DNA of 64,000 nucleotides from Comamonas sp. lk (GTDB lineage: Bacteria > Pseudomonadota > Gammaproteobacteria > Burkholderiales > Burkholderiaceae_C): NCBI GenBank assembly GCA_945925985.1, contig CAMELV010000004.1:62001-126000 (forward strand), in the 5' to 3' direction. This document shows, piece by piece, positions 37,449 through 46,053 of this stretch. Under the pieces are notes generated by a model that was given only the letters and a program-made list of their open reading frames with translations, was not told where the DNA came from and searched no databases. Within the stretch, counting starts at the first letter, position 1. Each line of letters opens with the position of its first letter. Both the position numbers and the translations under genes were made by a program.

Positions 37449-37808
37449 ATGAAGATCGATACCGAAATCCGCCATGTGACGAAGCCGGGCGCAAACCTCT
37501 TTCTGGAGCTTGGCTTCGCACCCGCTAAAGCCAAGCGTTTGCAGGCCGCCTCTCGCAAACAGATCAACGACACCCAGCTGTTGAAGCAGCAACTGATGGA
37601 AGAGCTGTCAACCTGGATCACCGAGCATCACCTGAAGCAAGCCGAGGCCGCCGAGATCTTGATGGTCTCGCGCCCACGCGTGTCCGACGTGGTGAACAAG
37701 AAGACGGCCAAGTTCACCATCGACACGCTGGTGGAAATGCTCAGTCGCGTCGGTAAGCCGCGGTCTAAGGGGGACGCTGCACCATTCAACAGATTTGGAC
37801 GCCACTAG
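37449..37808 (+). CDS. HTH-domain antitoxin-like protein (HigA/HTH_37 type)
   Basis: A 119-residue protein. Residues 55-105 contain a helix-turn-helix (LKQAEAAEILMVSRPRVSDV VNKKTAKF) of the kind found in RelE/HigB-associated antitoxins that are normally encoded after the toxin. No toxin gene precedes it; the neighbour upstream is the divergent XRE regulator. It may therefore be a second orphan antitoxin. The tail after residue 105 is basic. Confidence 0.75.
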   Translation: MKIDTEIRHVTKPGANLFLELGFAPAKAKRLQAASRKQINDTQLLKQQLMEELSTWITEHHLKQAEAAEILMVSRPRVSDVVNKKTAKFTIDTLVEMLSRVGKPRSKGDAAPFNRFGRH

Positions 37809-38044
37809 GTCCCCTCAACTTGACATTCTTGTGCACGGCACCCGTCGAGCGGACCTTTCATTCATCGCTGACATAGACCCTTTCACCATGGAGTTTATTC
37901 AGTGGATGAATCTGTACAGGGACATGCGGGCTGCGGACAGTATGATGGCCGCATTGGCACTGGTTGTTATGCCTCCCGGATGGTCACCAGATGGTCAGGG
38001 CCTCACAACCGAAGCATTGCGCGATAACCAAGCAAGGCACTAGC

Positions 38045-38782
38045 ATGAAAACTCTACGCATCCATTCTATTAGCTTGTCCCTGATAACAGTGCTACTGCT
38101 AGGCATAACCAGTAACGCGACTGTCGCAGGGGTTCCCTCAGTGAAGGCGACCCAAACACTGCCCCGCCCGGCGGATATGCACGACGTGCGTTACTGCGAA
38201 GTGATTCCAGTTTTTCGCGATGGTGTCTCGTTTAACGTCGAGGTGTACAACACCATTACCCTCAATGACTGCCCGGCAGTGCTATGGACACAGCTGAAAT
38301 CAGACGTTCTATCCAAGCAATTCGATGCAATACAAGTTAAGCTCAATGGCCCACGCTATTGGGTTATGAATCGAGCAGAAGGTAGCGGTGACACGGTGTC
38401 GGGCAAGGTCGCAGATTTTGGTGGCATTCAGATGCGCCAGCTTGCTACGTTGAATATGAAGCTCTGGCAGACCATTGCGGGAGATCGGCCATACAAGGAA
38501 ATGACCGTGCAGCGCAGCACGATTTTTGTGTACAGCAAAGACACGACAGTGTATGAATTGATCAACCCGAAAGGCGACGTTTATCTCATGCAGTCATACG
38601 CCCAGATAGTAGACCCCAATATGAATTTGCAAAAATTGGATCAACTTGGGGCGCGCTTAAAGTTACCTAAAGGTTGGAGCTATCGCACACGTGTGCTGTC
38701 GCAGGAGCTTGGGTTGAAGGTCAATGGCAAGGCGCACATCATCCAGGACGATTTCCAGAATACCTATCAAAAGGTCATGTAG
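38045..38782 (+). CDS. Secreted protein of unknown function
   Basis: A 245-residue protein with a clear Sec signal peptide: basic n-region MKTLRIHS, hydrophobic core LSLITVLLLGI and a likely cut after ATVA. The mature part has no motif I recognise; it is rich in beta-type segments such as YCEVIPVFRDGVSFNVEVYN and YWVMNRAEGSGDTV. The open frame extends upstream but the signal peptide fixes the start at 38045, with AAGG about 9 bp before it. The role is unknown. Confidence 0.78.
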   Translation: MKTLRIHSISLSLITVLLLGITSNATVAGVPSVKATQTLPRPADMHDVRYCEVIPVFRDGVSFNVEVYNTITLNDCPAVLWTQLKSDVLSKQFDAIQVKLNGPRYWVMNRAEGSGDTVSGKVADFGGIQMRQLATLNMKLWQTIAGDRPYKEMTVQRSTIFVYSKDTTVYELINPKGDVYLMQSYAQIVDPNMNLQKLDQLGARLKLPKGWSYRTRVLSQELGLKVNGKAHIIQDDFQNTYQKVM

Positions 38783-39290
38783 CTTCAATGATTCAAGCGT
38801 TCACGCACAGACTGGGGCGCTTCACCAGGCAAAATCCGATCGACTCCTGTCGCGGCAATCGAGAAGCTCGCGAACGCCCGCTAACCTTTAGAAAGCCGGA
38901 TTTCCGGTAAACGGACTGTCGCGACAGACTGCTCGCGCTGCAAAGCGGGTCTACATAATTCGCTACTGCTGACTTTCAATCACCTGTTATTTTTTTGCCC
39001 TTTCTGACCGCTGCTAACACAGGGTAACTCACGATCTAAGGCTTCCACATTCCTCAGCGACAACTAGCGGTCCAGTTCCGTGGAATTTTCGTGTTTCACG
39101 GCCCGCCAGTGGGACATCACAAAACAGAACAACACAGCTTGACAAACAAAGATGACATTTCCCTCTAAAAATAAAGAAAAAAAGGGGACATCTCCGAGGG
39201 AAATGCAAAACTTATCAGCCCACACCCCCATGATGGCCCAGTATGGGGGTTAGCCTTATTCCATAAGGCTTTCAAGCCATTTTTTATAAA

Positions 39291-39355
39291 TTTGGCACCA
39301 ATTTGGCACCATTTATCGCGTGATTTTTCTGGGTCTATCCGCTCGGTTTGGCACC
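39291..39355. repeat. Three direct repeats TTTGGCACC
   Basis: Identical 9-mers occur at 39291, 39302 and 39347, the first two 11 bp apart. Repeats of this form occur near tyrosine-integrase attachment sites in some proteobacterial islands, which is the basis for suspecting an old att region. Confidence 0.5.
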
Positions 39356-39444
39356 ACCCCCATCACGCAACCTTCCAAGTTCATTTCGGTCGATCTAAAC
39401 GACGAGAACGACTGCTAACTTGCCGCCAAATTCAGGTCGTTAAA

Positions 39445-39470
39445 GTCTGAAAAACACCACACTTTCAGAC
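39445..39470. other. Perfect 8-bp inverted repeat, 10-nt loop
   Basis: GTCTGAAA at 39445-39452 pairs with TTTCAGAC at 39463-39470. It lacks a T-run on either side, so it is not a standard terminator; it could be an operator or a processed RNA hairpin. Confidence 0.5.
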
Positions 39471-39702
39471 CATAGTGCATCCGACTTTTCGGCCATCAAC
39501 CCATTGGCATGTAGACCCGCACTTGGCCACGAACAGTCACGTGATTTGATTGCTTGTGACAGGTCAAGACACATATGTACAGCTCCCAGTTAAGACCAGT
39601 TGTGGGTCCCGTGGTTGGAATCCTCCTTGACACGGTAGAGCCAGGCTGAATTACCCACTTTTATCCATGTGAAGTTACCAATGTGGACGTGCATTAGCTT
39701 TT

Positions 39703-39730
39703 TTGACACACTCCACAGTCAATGTATCCT
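39703..39730 (+). promoter_or_regulatory. Promoter upstream of the PIN-domain gene
   Basis: A perfect -35 box TTGACA (39703-39708) is followed after 16 bp by TATCCT (39725-39730), preceded by TG. The start codon of the PIN gene is 38 bp further on. Confidence 0.55.
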
Positions 39731-39768
39731 GCCTGGCAGAGACCTAAACTTCAACAATCAATCGAAAA

Positions 39769-41154
39769 ATGAAAATCAACTGGAGCCAATTTGAGACTAT
39801 CGCTTTCATAGATTCCAATATTGCTCTTGAATGCCTCGCACTTGAGCAGCTTCCTTGGAGCGAAATTGACAATACCGGCCCCATCCTTGTCTTGGTCGCA
39901 CCGACAGTTCTTCAAGAGGTGGATGCCAAGAAGAACCACGCGCGTCTAGGCGATCATGCGCGCCGCTTCAACCGATCAATGCGGCCCTTGCTCGGAGAGC
40001 AATCTACTGTCCAAGTAAGGCAATCTCCCAACCCGAAGGTTGAGCTCGCCCTGGCGGATTGCTCACGCTTCGATTGGAGCAATTACTCCACCCTTGATCC
40101 AGATGAGCCCGACTCTCGAATCGTTGCGCAGGCCCTGCACGCCATCGGACCGCCTCAAAGCGCCGTTGTGGTTATCAGCCAAGATATTCGCCCCCTGCAT
40201 CTCGCCAAGCAACATGGCCTGAGAACGCATCACATCGGAGAAAACTGGCTGCGCCCGAAGGAAATTTCCGAGTCCGAAAAAAAAGCCGCTTCGCTAAAAC
40301 GCGAGCTTGACGCGATGAAAAGTCGTGAACCCAGCCTATCGCTTTCATTCAAAACGGACACGGATTCAGTCGTCACGCACAGGATTCGCGACCTCGCCGA
40401 CATAGAGCGGAAAGATTTTCAAGATACGATACTTTCGCTCAATCCCATGTCTGAGCAGGCCCGCGACCCGCTTGGCCTTGGCGGCACTCTTTTCAATGGC
40501 TACGATCACTCCCTTTTCGACCGCCACCAACGTTGGCAGGAAAAAGTTGTTCCCGAGTTCATGCGCGATTTTGAACGCAAGATTGAGCTCAACTTTGGTC
40601 AAATTGAAATTACCTTTCGGATCGAGAACTCCGGCCAAGTTCCAGCCGAATCGCTGCTGATCCGGCTGGTTGCCGCTGGTGGTTGGCTCAACGACCGTTA
40701 CGTTCTGGCCAGTCCTTGCGGCCCCCACGCGCCTCGCATCCGACAACAGTCGTTGCTTCCGAATTTCCACAATCAATTCATCCGACCTACATCGCCGGTT
40801 GGAAAACACGAGTTCACTGTCATCGCGCATCCGAAGCGATCCAACGAAGTCCAAATTTCTTGTTCAGACTTTAGGCATGGATACGATTTCGAATACAAGA
40901 TGATTGCTTGGGTTGACCCATGGGCTGACAAATTTGAATTGAACGCCATCGTCACGGCGACAAATCTCTATGGCAACGTTCAAAATTCCATAACCGTCGA
41001 AAAAACGATCATCGAAAGTTCTGCTTCAGATTTGCTTTTTGCCGATAGCATGAAGTTCAAGCAACCACCAAAGTCGCTTGCCCTTCTTGTCGCGGCAAAA
41101 GGCGCGCGAGACTTCTCCAAATTTGAATTCGACGGGGGAGATTGGGATGACTAA
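39769..41154 (+). CDS. PIN-domain protein with C-terminal beta-rich domain, putative RNase
   Basis: A 461-residue protein. Residues 8-155 fit a PIN nuclease domain: FIDSNIALE (D15), VLVAPTVLQEVDAKK (E50), DEPDSRIVAQAL (D115) and VVVISQDIRPLHLA (D139) supply the four acidic metal ligands. A short charged coil (ESEKKAASLKRELDAMK, 167-185) follows. The final 250 residues look beta-rich (FRIENSGQVPAESLLIRLVA) and match no domain I know. It stands alone with its own promoter, unlike VapC toxins, which are small and paired. Confidence 0.8.
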   Translation: MKINWSQFETIAFIDSNIALECLALEQLPWSEIDNTGPILVLVAPTVLQEVDAKKNHARLGDHARRFNRSMRPLLGEQSTVQVRQSPNPKVELALADCSRFDWSNYSTLDPDEPDSRIVAQALHAIGPPQSAVVVISQDIRPLHLAKQHGLRTHHIGENWLRPKEISESEKKAASLKRELDAMKSREPSLSLSFKTDTDSVVTHRIRDLADIERKDFQDTILSLNPMSEQARDPLGLGGTLFNGYDHSLFDRHQRWQEKVVPEFMRDFERKIELNFGQIEITFRIENSGQVPAESLLIRLVAAGGWLNDRYVLASPCGPHAPRIRQQSLLPNFHNQFIRPTSPVGKHEFTVIAHPKRSNEVQISCSDFRHGYDFEYKMIAWVDPWADKFELNAIVTATNLYGNVQNSITVEKTIIESSASDLLFADSMKFKQPPKSLALLVAAKGARDFSKFEFDGGDWDD

Positions 41155-41350
41155 CACCACATCAAACTAGTCGCCAGGGTTGGCAGCAGGCGATTCCACC
41201 AAGTGGCTGAGCTTTAAATTCGCGAACAAGCTCTTGATGAGCTTTCCAAGACGACCTGAGCTCGGTTCATTGGCGATGTTCCTGCATGATTCGACAAACC
41301 GATCCGTCGCATGAACGAAATTTTCTTTGTGATTTAGTGGTGCGCAAGTG

Positions 41351-41677
41351 TCAAGCCTGCCAAACTCCAAACCCACCCTCACGCAGGTCAATACCCAACT
41401 CAACTTCCAAACTCCTGGCTTCGTCATAAGTCAGCGGGTTGTACAACTCATAAAGTTCTGGCAACAGGCGCTGGCCAAATTCCTGCACGTATCGGTTGGC
41501 CTGAATGCCCGCCTTGTGTTTGTCAAAGCGCACGTCCGGATCCAGTCCAGTCATGCCAACGTAAACGCATGGCTTTCCTGGCTTGTAACCCGGATTGGAC
41601 CTCATGAACCGGGCATTGAGCAACACGTCACTGGACAACTCAACAACATAGACGTGATAGTGCTTGCGCCGCGCCAT
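41351..41677 (-). CDS. GIY-YIG-like nuclease-family protein
   Basis: A 108-residue protein. YHVYVVEL near the N-terminus and CVYVGMTGLDPDVRFDKHKA resemble the two strands and following helix of a GIY-YIG domain (VYV-11 to 14 residues-YVG, then an R/H in the helix). The C-terminus EARSLEVELGIDLREGGFGV is usual for this small family. The start at 41677 (MARRKHYHVYVVEL) is preferred over a longer frame. It follows yedK by 19 bp in the same direction. Substrate unknown. Confidence 0.72.
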   Translation of the reverse strand: MARRKHYHVYVVELSSDVLLNARFMRSNPGYKPGKPCVYVGMTGLDPDVRFDKHKAGIQANRYVQEFGQRLLPELYELYNPLTYDEARSLEVELGIDLREGGFGVWQA

Positions 41678-41696
41678 GGTTGATTGGGTGCCGGAT

Positions 41697-42368
41697 TCAG
41701 GCAAGCAGCGAGCGCTGTGCCGGTGATTCTGCGCCCGCAATCAGCCGCTCTGCCGGGTACTGCCGCATGAAGTCCATACTCTGCTGCGGGCTTGCTTTGA
41801 GCCAAGGGTCATAACTGTCCGGTGGCAGGATGACCACCATGCGCTTTTCATCCACCGGTTTGTAAAACTGACACATCAGGTCATGACTTTGCGCGTTGAT
41901 GGTCAGCATCGTGAAGCTGTGAACCGTCCCCTTGGGCGATTTCCACGAGGACCAAAGTCCGGCGATACCCAGTGGCTCACCGTCGGCACCGGAAATCCGG
42001 GTCGGAATCGCCTTGCCGCTGCGCCAATCCGGCTCAAAAAAGGCGTCCAGCGGAATGATGCAGTGTTGTGCGTTTTTCCAGGCATCCCGAAAACTTGGTT
42101 TGGTGGCAACCGTTTCAGTGCGCGCGTTGTACGTTTGACGACCGATGTTGGTATCGGTCGCCCAGTGCGGGATCAGGCCAAACAATCCGGGTAAGGATTC
42201 CCGCTCGGGCACTGCCTCGTCACCCACATCAACCTCCCTGGGTCTGCGAATGAAAGTCGCCGGGTAGCAAGGCCAGACATCGTGCTTGCCCACGTCCACC
42301 GGTGGTTGCACACCGAAATGTCTGGCGTAGCGTTCGCGTTCCCTGATGGCTTGGTAGTGACTGCACAT
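41697..42368 (-). CDS. SRAP/YedK-family abasic-site DNA-protein crosslinker
   Basis: A 223-residue SOS response-associated peptidase (HMCES/YedK) family protein. After Met removal the catalytic Cys2 (MCSHY) is exposed; NARTET (N81, E85) and FFEPDW (E112) supply the remaining active-site residues. Members bind abasic sites in single-stranded DNA covalently, protecting them during replication. The sequence is a divergent subfamily with an enlarged N-terminal region. Adjacent to umuDC, it fits a DNA-damage cluster, though no LexA box was seen directly upstream. Confidence 0.9.
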   Translation of the reverse strand: MCSHYQAIRERERYARHFGVQPPVDVGKHDVWPCYPATFIRRPREVDVGDEAVPERESLPGLFGLIPHWATDTNIGRQTYNARTETVATKPSFRDAWKNAQHCIIPLDAFFEPDWRSGKAIPTRISGADGEPLGIAGLWSSWKSPKGTVHSFTMLTINAQSHDLMCQFYKPVDEKRMVVILPPDSYDPWLKASPQQSMDFMRQYPAERLIAGAESPAQRSLLA

Positions 42369-42464
42369 TTCGCCATGGTAGCGCCCATTCGGAGGCCTTC
42401 ATCAGGCCGTTGGTGATGCCGTTCCCATTGACGACGCATTTCTGCCGAAATAGACCAAAGAGAT

Positions 42465-42731
42465 TTATCTGCCGGATTTCAAGGCTTCCATCAAGGCATC
42501 GGGCTGGCCACCTTCTGCCAGGTGGCTTTTGTACCAAATCGTCAGGATGCTGGTGACGACAGGACCTGGGTTTTGCAGGACCTTGTCAAAGTCCAGCGCA
42601 TTGATCTTGCAGATCAGTTTGACCAGGTCCATATCCAGATCGATGGCATCGGATTCACAACGCCGGAGCTTGAGATCAGCAAAGGTGTAGCCCTCAGGCA
42701 GTTTGAGCGTCAGAAGCGTATCAGTGGCCAT
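42465..42731 (-). CDS. Small conserved-looking hypothetical protein
   Basis: An 88-residue protein beginning MATDTLLTLKLPEGYTFADL, with an acidic central helix (CESDAIDLDMDLVKLICKIN) and no motif I recognise. The ATG at 42731 is chosen over a longer frame starting in the umuD promoter region. It diverges from umuD, so the LexA box at 42948 could also influence it, though it is 217 bp away. Confidence 0.6.
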   Translation of the reverse strand: MATDTLLTLKLPEGYTFADLKLRRCESDAIDLDMDLVKLICKINALDFDKVLQNPGPVVTSILTIWYKSHLAEGGQPDALMEALKSGR

Positions 42732-42947
42732 AGTGGGATCGAAAAATAGTGGATTGGATGAGACCAGATTGTCGCCATCCCGAACCGACCCTCGCAAGAA
42801 GCGGGATGTTGTTGTCCCCAAAAGGCGTGATTAATCTTGTGCATAAGTCGGTGAACAAGTGTCCAAACCTTGGCCAGCATTGATTTCAGGGACTAGTGCT
42901 TAAACTTTGGGCACAGCGATTGGGGGAAATCGCAGCCTTGCAATATA

Positions 42948-42963
42948 CTGTACAAAAAAACAG
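42948..42963. promoter_or_regulatory. LexA operator (SOS box) before umuD
   Basis: CTGT-N8-ACAG, the exact LexA consensus, with an A-rich centre. It overlaps a candidate -10 box TATACT (42944-42949) and ends 5 bp before the umuD ATG, a position suited to strong repression. Confidence 0.88.
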
Positions 42964-42968
42964 TACCC

Positions 42969-43412
42969 ATGAATTCCTCACTCCCACCGCTCGATCACCC
43001 CGTCGCACTCGCGATGCTGCCAACGCTGGTCAGTGTGTTGCCGTGCCGAGTGGCGGCTGGCTTTCCGTCGCCAGCCGATGACCATGCGGTGCAGCGTGTG
43101 GACTTGATGGCGCAGTTGATCAAACATCCACAGGCCACCTTTTTACTGCGGGTGCGTGGCGAGTCCATGAAAGACGCCGGCATTTTTGACAATGATGTCG
43201 TGCTGGTGGACCGGGCCATTACAGCGCGTTCCGGTCACATCGTCATTGCCATGGTGGACGGTGAGTTTGTCTGCAAGACCCTGTGGCAGCGCGCTGGGCG
43301 CATGAAACTCAAAGCGGCCAACGTGACCTTCCCGGACATCAACCCGGCGGACGGACAAACCGTCGAGATCTGGGGTGTGGTGGTCGCATCCATCAAGCAG
43401 TTCAAAGCCTGA
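42969..43412 (+). CDS. umuD: UmuD, SOS translesion polymerase subunit / autoprotease
   Basis: A 147-residue LexA-like peptidase-fold protein. The catalytic dyad is S66 ([13 protein letters not shown]) and K103 (EFVCKTLW); the self-cleavage bond is probably A30-G31 in [11 protein letters not shown]. Distances from cleavage site to Ser (36) and Ser to Lys (37) equal those in E. coli UmuD. After RecA-stimulated cleavage it would join UmuC as DNA polymerase V. No Shine-Dalgarno sequence is visible; the start is chosen from these distances. Confidence 0.94.
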   Translation: MNSSLPPLDHPVALAMLPTLVSVLPCRVAAGFPSPADDHAVQRVDLMAQLIKHPQATFLLRVRGESMKDAGIFDNDVVLVDRAITARSGHIVIAMVDGEFVCKTLWQRAGRMKLKAANVTFPDINPADGQTVEIWGVVVASIKQFKA

Positions 43413-43423
43413 TTGGACAAATC

Positions 43424-44728
43424 ATGTACGCGCTGGTCGATGGCAATAATTTTTACGTTTCCTGCGAACGGGTGTTTCGACCCAGTCTGAATAGCAGGCC
43501 GGTGGTGGTGCTGTCCAACAACGATGGCTGCGCGATTGCCAGGTCGAATGAAGCGAAAGCGCTGGGCATCAAGATGGGCGCGCCCTGGTTCCTGATTCGC
43601 CATTTCGAGGAATCAAACGGACTGGTGGCGTTGTCGGCCAACTTTGCCCTTTACGGCGATATGAGTGACCGCATGATGAGTCTGGCTGCAGGGCTGGGCC
43701 ACCGCCAAGAGGTGTATTCGATTGACGAGTCGTTCATTGACCTATCCGGAATCAAGGGTGACATGACAGAGCGCAGTCGCAAAATCCGCTACCGCATCCT
43801 CAAATGGATTGGCATCGCCTGTGGCATAGGGATTGGCCCGACCAAGACCCTTGCCAAGCTGGCAAACCACATTGCCAAAACCGCAGAACGCAAACCGGGA
43901 AGTTACCCCGATCATCACGCCCAGGTGTGCAATCTCGGTGATTTGGCGCCCATGGAACTGGATGCCTTGATGCAGGCCACCGAGGTAGGGGAAGTCTGGG
44001 GGGTGGGCCGGCGTATCGGTGCACAACTCAAAGAGGCTGGCATCCACACTGTTCTCGACCTAGCGCGACTTGACCCGGTCATGGTCAAGCGTCGCTGGTC
44101 GGTGGTGCTGGAGCGCACCGTGCGTGAACTGCAGGGCACCGACTGCATGGGTCTTGAAGACGAACCACCAGCTAAGCAGGAGATCGCCTGCACGCGCAGC
44201 TTTGGCCATGCGGTGCTGGACTTGTCCGCATTACAAGAGGCGGTGACAGAGTTTTCCAGTCGGGCGGCACAAAAACTGCGACTGCAAAACAGCCATGCCG
44301 GACAAGTGCTGACGTTCATTCGCACAAGCCCATTCAGAACGCAAGACTTGCAGTATTCACGCTCAACAGTGGTACCGCTCAGGCGACCCAGCAATGACAG
44401 TCGAGACATCTGCCAAGCGGCGCTGCTGGGCCTGCAGGCGATTTTCCGACCTGGTTACCGTTATGCCAAGGCAGGTGTGATGTTGCTTGATCTTCGCCCT
44501 GCGGACTTGGTCCAGCAGGAATTGGCGCTCGATGACGAGGTGGCCGACCCTGGCGGCAGTCGGCTGATGCAGGCACTGGATGCGGTGAACCAGAGGTTCG
44601 GACGAAATACCTTATCACTGGCCAGCGCAGGACTGGCAGGTGAGCGGCGGCAGTGGAGCATGAAACAGGAACGGCGCACACCCGGTTACACCACGGACTG
44701 GGATGGTCTGGCCTTGGTGAGGGCATGA
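43424..44728 (+). CDS. umuC: UmuC, Y-family translesion DNA polymerase
   Basis: A 434-residue catalytic subunit of DNA polymerase V. The metal ligands are D6 ([17 protein letters not shown]) and D101-E102 ([13 protein letters not shown]). The little-finger and C-terminal UmuC-specific region (DUF4113-like, [19 protein letters not shown]-type ending) are present. The ATG at 43424 is 11 bp after umuD and gives the universal UmuC start; the long upstream frame overlaps umuD and is not used. Confidence 0.96.
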   Translation: MYALVDGNNFYVSCERVFRPSLNSRPVVVLSNNDGCAIARSNEAKALGIKMGAPWFLIRHFEESNGLVALSANFALYGDMSDRMMSLAAGLGHRQEVYSIDESFIDLSGIKGDMTERSRKIRYRILKWIGIACGIGIGPTKTLAKLANHIAKTAERKPGSYPDHHAQVCNLGDLAPMELDALMQATEVGEVWGVGRRIGAQLKEAGIHTVLDLARLDPVMVKRRWSVVLERTVRELQGTDCMGLEDEPPAKQEIACTRSFGHAVLDLSALQEAVTEFSSRAAQKLRLQNSHAGQVLTFIRTSPFRTQDLQYSRSTVVPLRRPSNDSRDICQAALLGLQAIFRPGYRYAKAGVMLLDLRPADLVQQELALDDEVADPGGSRLMQALDAVNQRFGRNTLSLASAGLAGERRQWSMKQERRTPGYTTDWDGLALVRA

Positions 44729-44731
44729 ACC

Positions 44732-45535
44732 ATGAGTGATCTGCAAACAACTCTCAAGCGGATTCATACCAAGCGGCTGCGTGAGGTGTACCGGTCAGCC
44801 GGATGGCCCTACCAGGATGTGGTGGAGATTGATCTGTTGGCGGCGGGGTTACTGGAGCGAGTCACCACCGAAACCGGTCACGCCTTGGTGCGACTCAGCG
44901 ACGCTGGTATTCAGCATCTGGCCAGTGCCACGCAAGGGAACCGACAGGCACGCTCGGCGCATGAGACATTGGTGGACAAGGTGGTCGAATCGATGTTGAG
45001 GGAGGGACGAATCGCTTGGACGAGGCTGGGCCTGCGTGCCAAGGTGCTAGGCGCTGATGCCGATGACACGCATTGGAAAATGTGCCAACCCGATGTCTTC
45101 TCCATTCGCAACAGTTCCCGGCATGACTATCTGGAGCCCGTTGTCCACGAAATCAAAGTCAGCCGTGCAGATCTGCTGGGAGATTTGAAGCGTCCAGAAA
45201 AACGAGGGGCGTATCTGGAGGTGGGTGGCCAGTGCTGGTACGTGCTCGGCTGTGATCGCGGCGGTCACCCGATTGCAAAGCCAAATGAAATTCCAGTTGA
45301 ATGCGGTGTGATGGTTTTCCAGAACAACCAGTTCGAGGTGACTCGCATGGCACCCAAAAGGACGGTCAGCGAACTTCCGTTTTGGGTCTGGATGGAGTTG
45401 GCAAAGGCCACACCCAGACGATCGTCGGAATTGGATAGCCCTCAGGTCACGTTGACGCCTGGTGGAATCTGCCAATCAACAGACCCAACCCATGGTCACC
45501 CGAACCTTGGTGCTTTGCGGTCATCAAGTGCATGA
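44732..45535 (+). CDS. PD-(D/E)XK nuclease-like protein (MmcB-like) in the umuDC operon
   Basis: A 267-residue protein 3 bp after umuC, so almost certainly in the SOS operon. Residues 120-150 read PDVFSIRN...HEIKVSRADLLGDL, giving D121 and the E140-x-K142 pair of a PD-(D/E)XK nuclease. The following GAYLEVGGQCWYVLG resembles MmcB, a LexA-controlled repair protein of alphaproteobacteria. The N-terminal 65 residues look like a winged helix (VVEIDLLAAGLLERV). The C-terminal 50 residues are low complexity. Confidence 0.75.
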   Translation: MSDLQTTLKRIHTKRLREVYRSAGWPYQDVVEIDLLAAGLLERVTTETGHALVRLSDAGIQHLASATQGNRQARSAHETLVDKVVESMLREGRIAWTRLGLRAKVLGADADDTHWKMCQPDVFSIRNSSRHDYLEPVVHEIKVSRADLLGDLKRPEKRGAYLEVGGQCWYVLGCDRGGHPIAKPNEIPVECGVMVFQNNQFEVTRMAPKRTVSELPFWVWMELAKATPRRSSELDSPQVTLTPGGICQSTDPTHGHPNLGALRSSSA

Positions 45536-45549
45536 GCGTGGCCCAGAGA

Positions 45550-45918
45550 CTATTTTTTCGAGGCCAACATGGCCTTCAAATCAGCAAACGGGTTGAAAGT
45601 CGCGGACGCAATGACGTTGCCGCTATCGCTGCGTCCCTCCATGTCTTTTAGCTTGGAATGTTCGTTTTCGTGACAGTACGTGCAGAGCAGTTCCCAGTTG
45701 CTGCCATCTGGCGGGTTGTCATTGTGGTTGCTGTTCTTGTGATGCACTTCCAGCAATGGCAGATTGGCAAGGTCAAAGGTGCGAGCGCAACGCCCGCAAA
45801 CCCAGGGAAACAGTTTTAACGCTTGCGCTCTGTAACCCTGTTCCCTTTTTTCGGCGCTGCGGCGCGCCTCAAGGACAAGACGATCAAGACGTTCATTGAC
45901 TTGTGTCATAGCAGCCAC
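45550..45918 (-). CDS. HNH endonuclease, YajD-like
   Basis: A 122-residue protein with a full HNH motif: H59-H60 (LEVHHKNSNH), N74 (SNWELLC) and H83 in the YCHENEH segment. Structural zinc is probably held by C41, C44, C79 and C82. The family includes small stand-alone nucleases, often near phage or defence genes. It is convergent with the SOS operon, 14 bp from its end. The C-terminal tail ATFNPFADLKAMLASKK is typical of YajD. Confidence 0.88.
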   Translation of the reverse strand: MAAMTQVNERLDRLVLEARRSAEKREQGYRAQALKLFPWVCGRCARTFDLANLPLLEVHHKNSNHNDNPPDGSNWELLCTYCHENEHSKLKDMEGRSDSGNVIASATFNPFADLKAMLASKK

Positions 45919-46053
45919 TGCCTTTCAGTTAATGGAGCTGACTTTATCTTGAGTCCGGTCGACATAACTTGGAGGTTTAGCAATTTTGAATTACCCTGCC
46001 CTCCAATCAAGCCATGCCGACATTTAATAAGCAGCTAAATCACAATCTCTCTA

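Larger units (their letters stand above)
38783..39702. other. Long non-coding stretch with inverted and direct repeats
   Basis: No convincing gene is visible between the secreted-protein gene and the PIN gene promoter. The stretch holds a 12-bp perfect palindrome CTGTCGCGACAG at 38916-38927, three copies of TTTGGCACC (39291-39355) and an 8-bp hairpin at 39445-39470. It may be a former insertion junction, but I see no integrase. Confidence 0.6.

Noticed and set aside
37795-38043. 82-codon open frame before the secreted protein gene
   Set aside because: No motif, no ribosome binding site and it begins inside the HTH gene; could be a remnant, but evidence is too weak.
39721-39768. Possible VapB-type antitoxin before the PIN gene
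   Set aside because: The interval is too short for a gene and contains the promoter.
41167-41427. 86-codon minus-strand open frame after the GIY-YIG-like gene
   Set aside because: Overlaps that gene in another frame. The last 45 codons might be a decayed C-terminus, but nothing recognisable is left.
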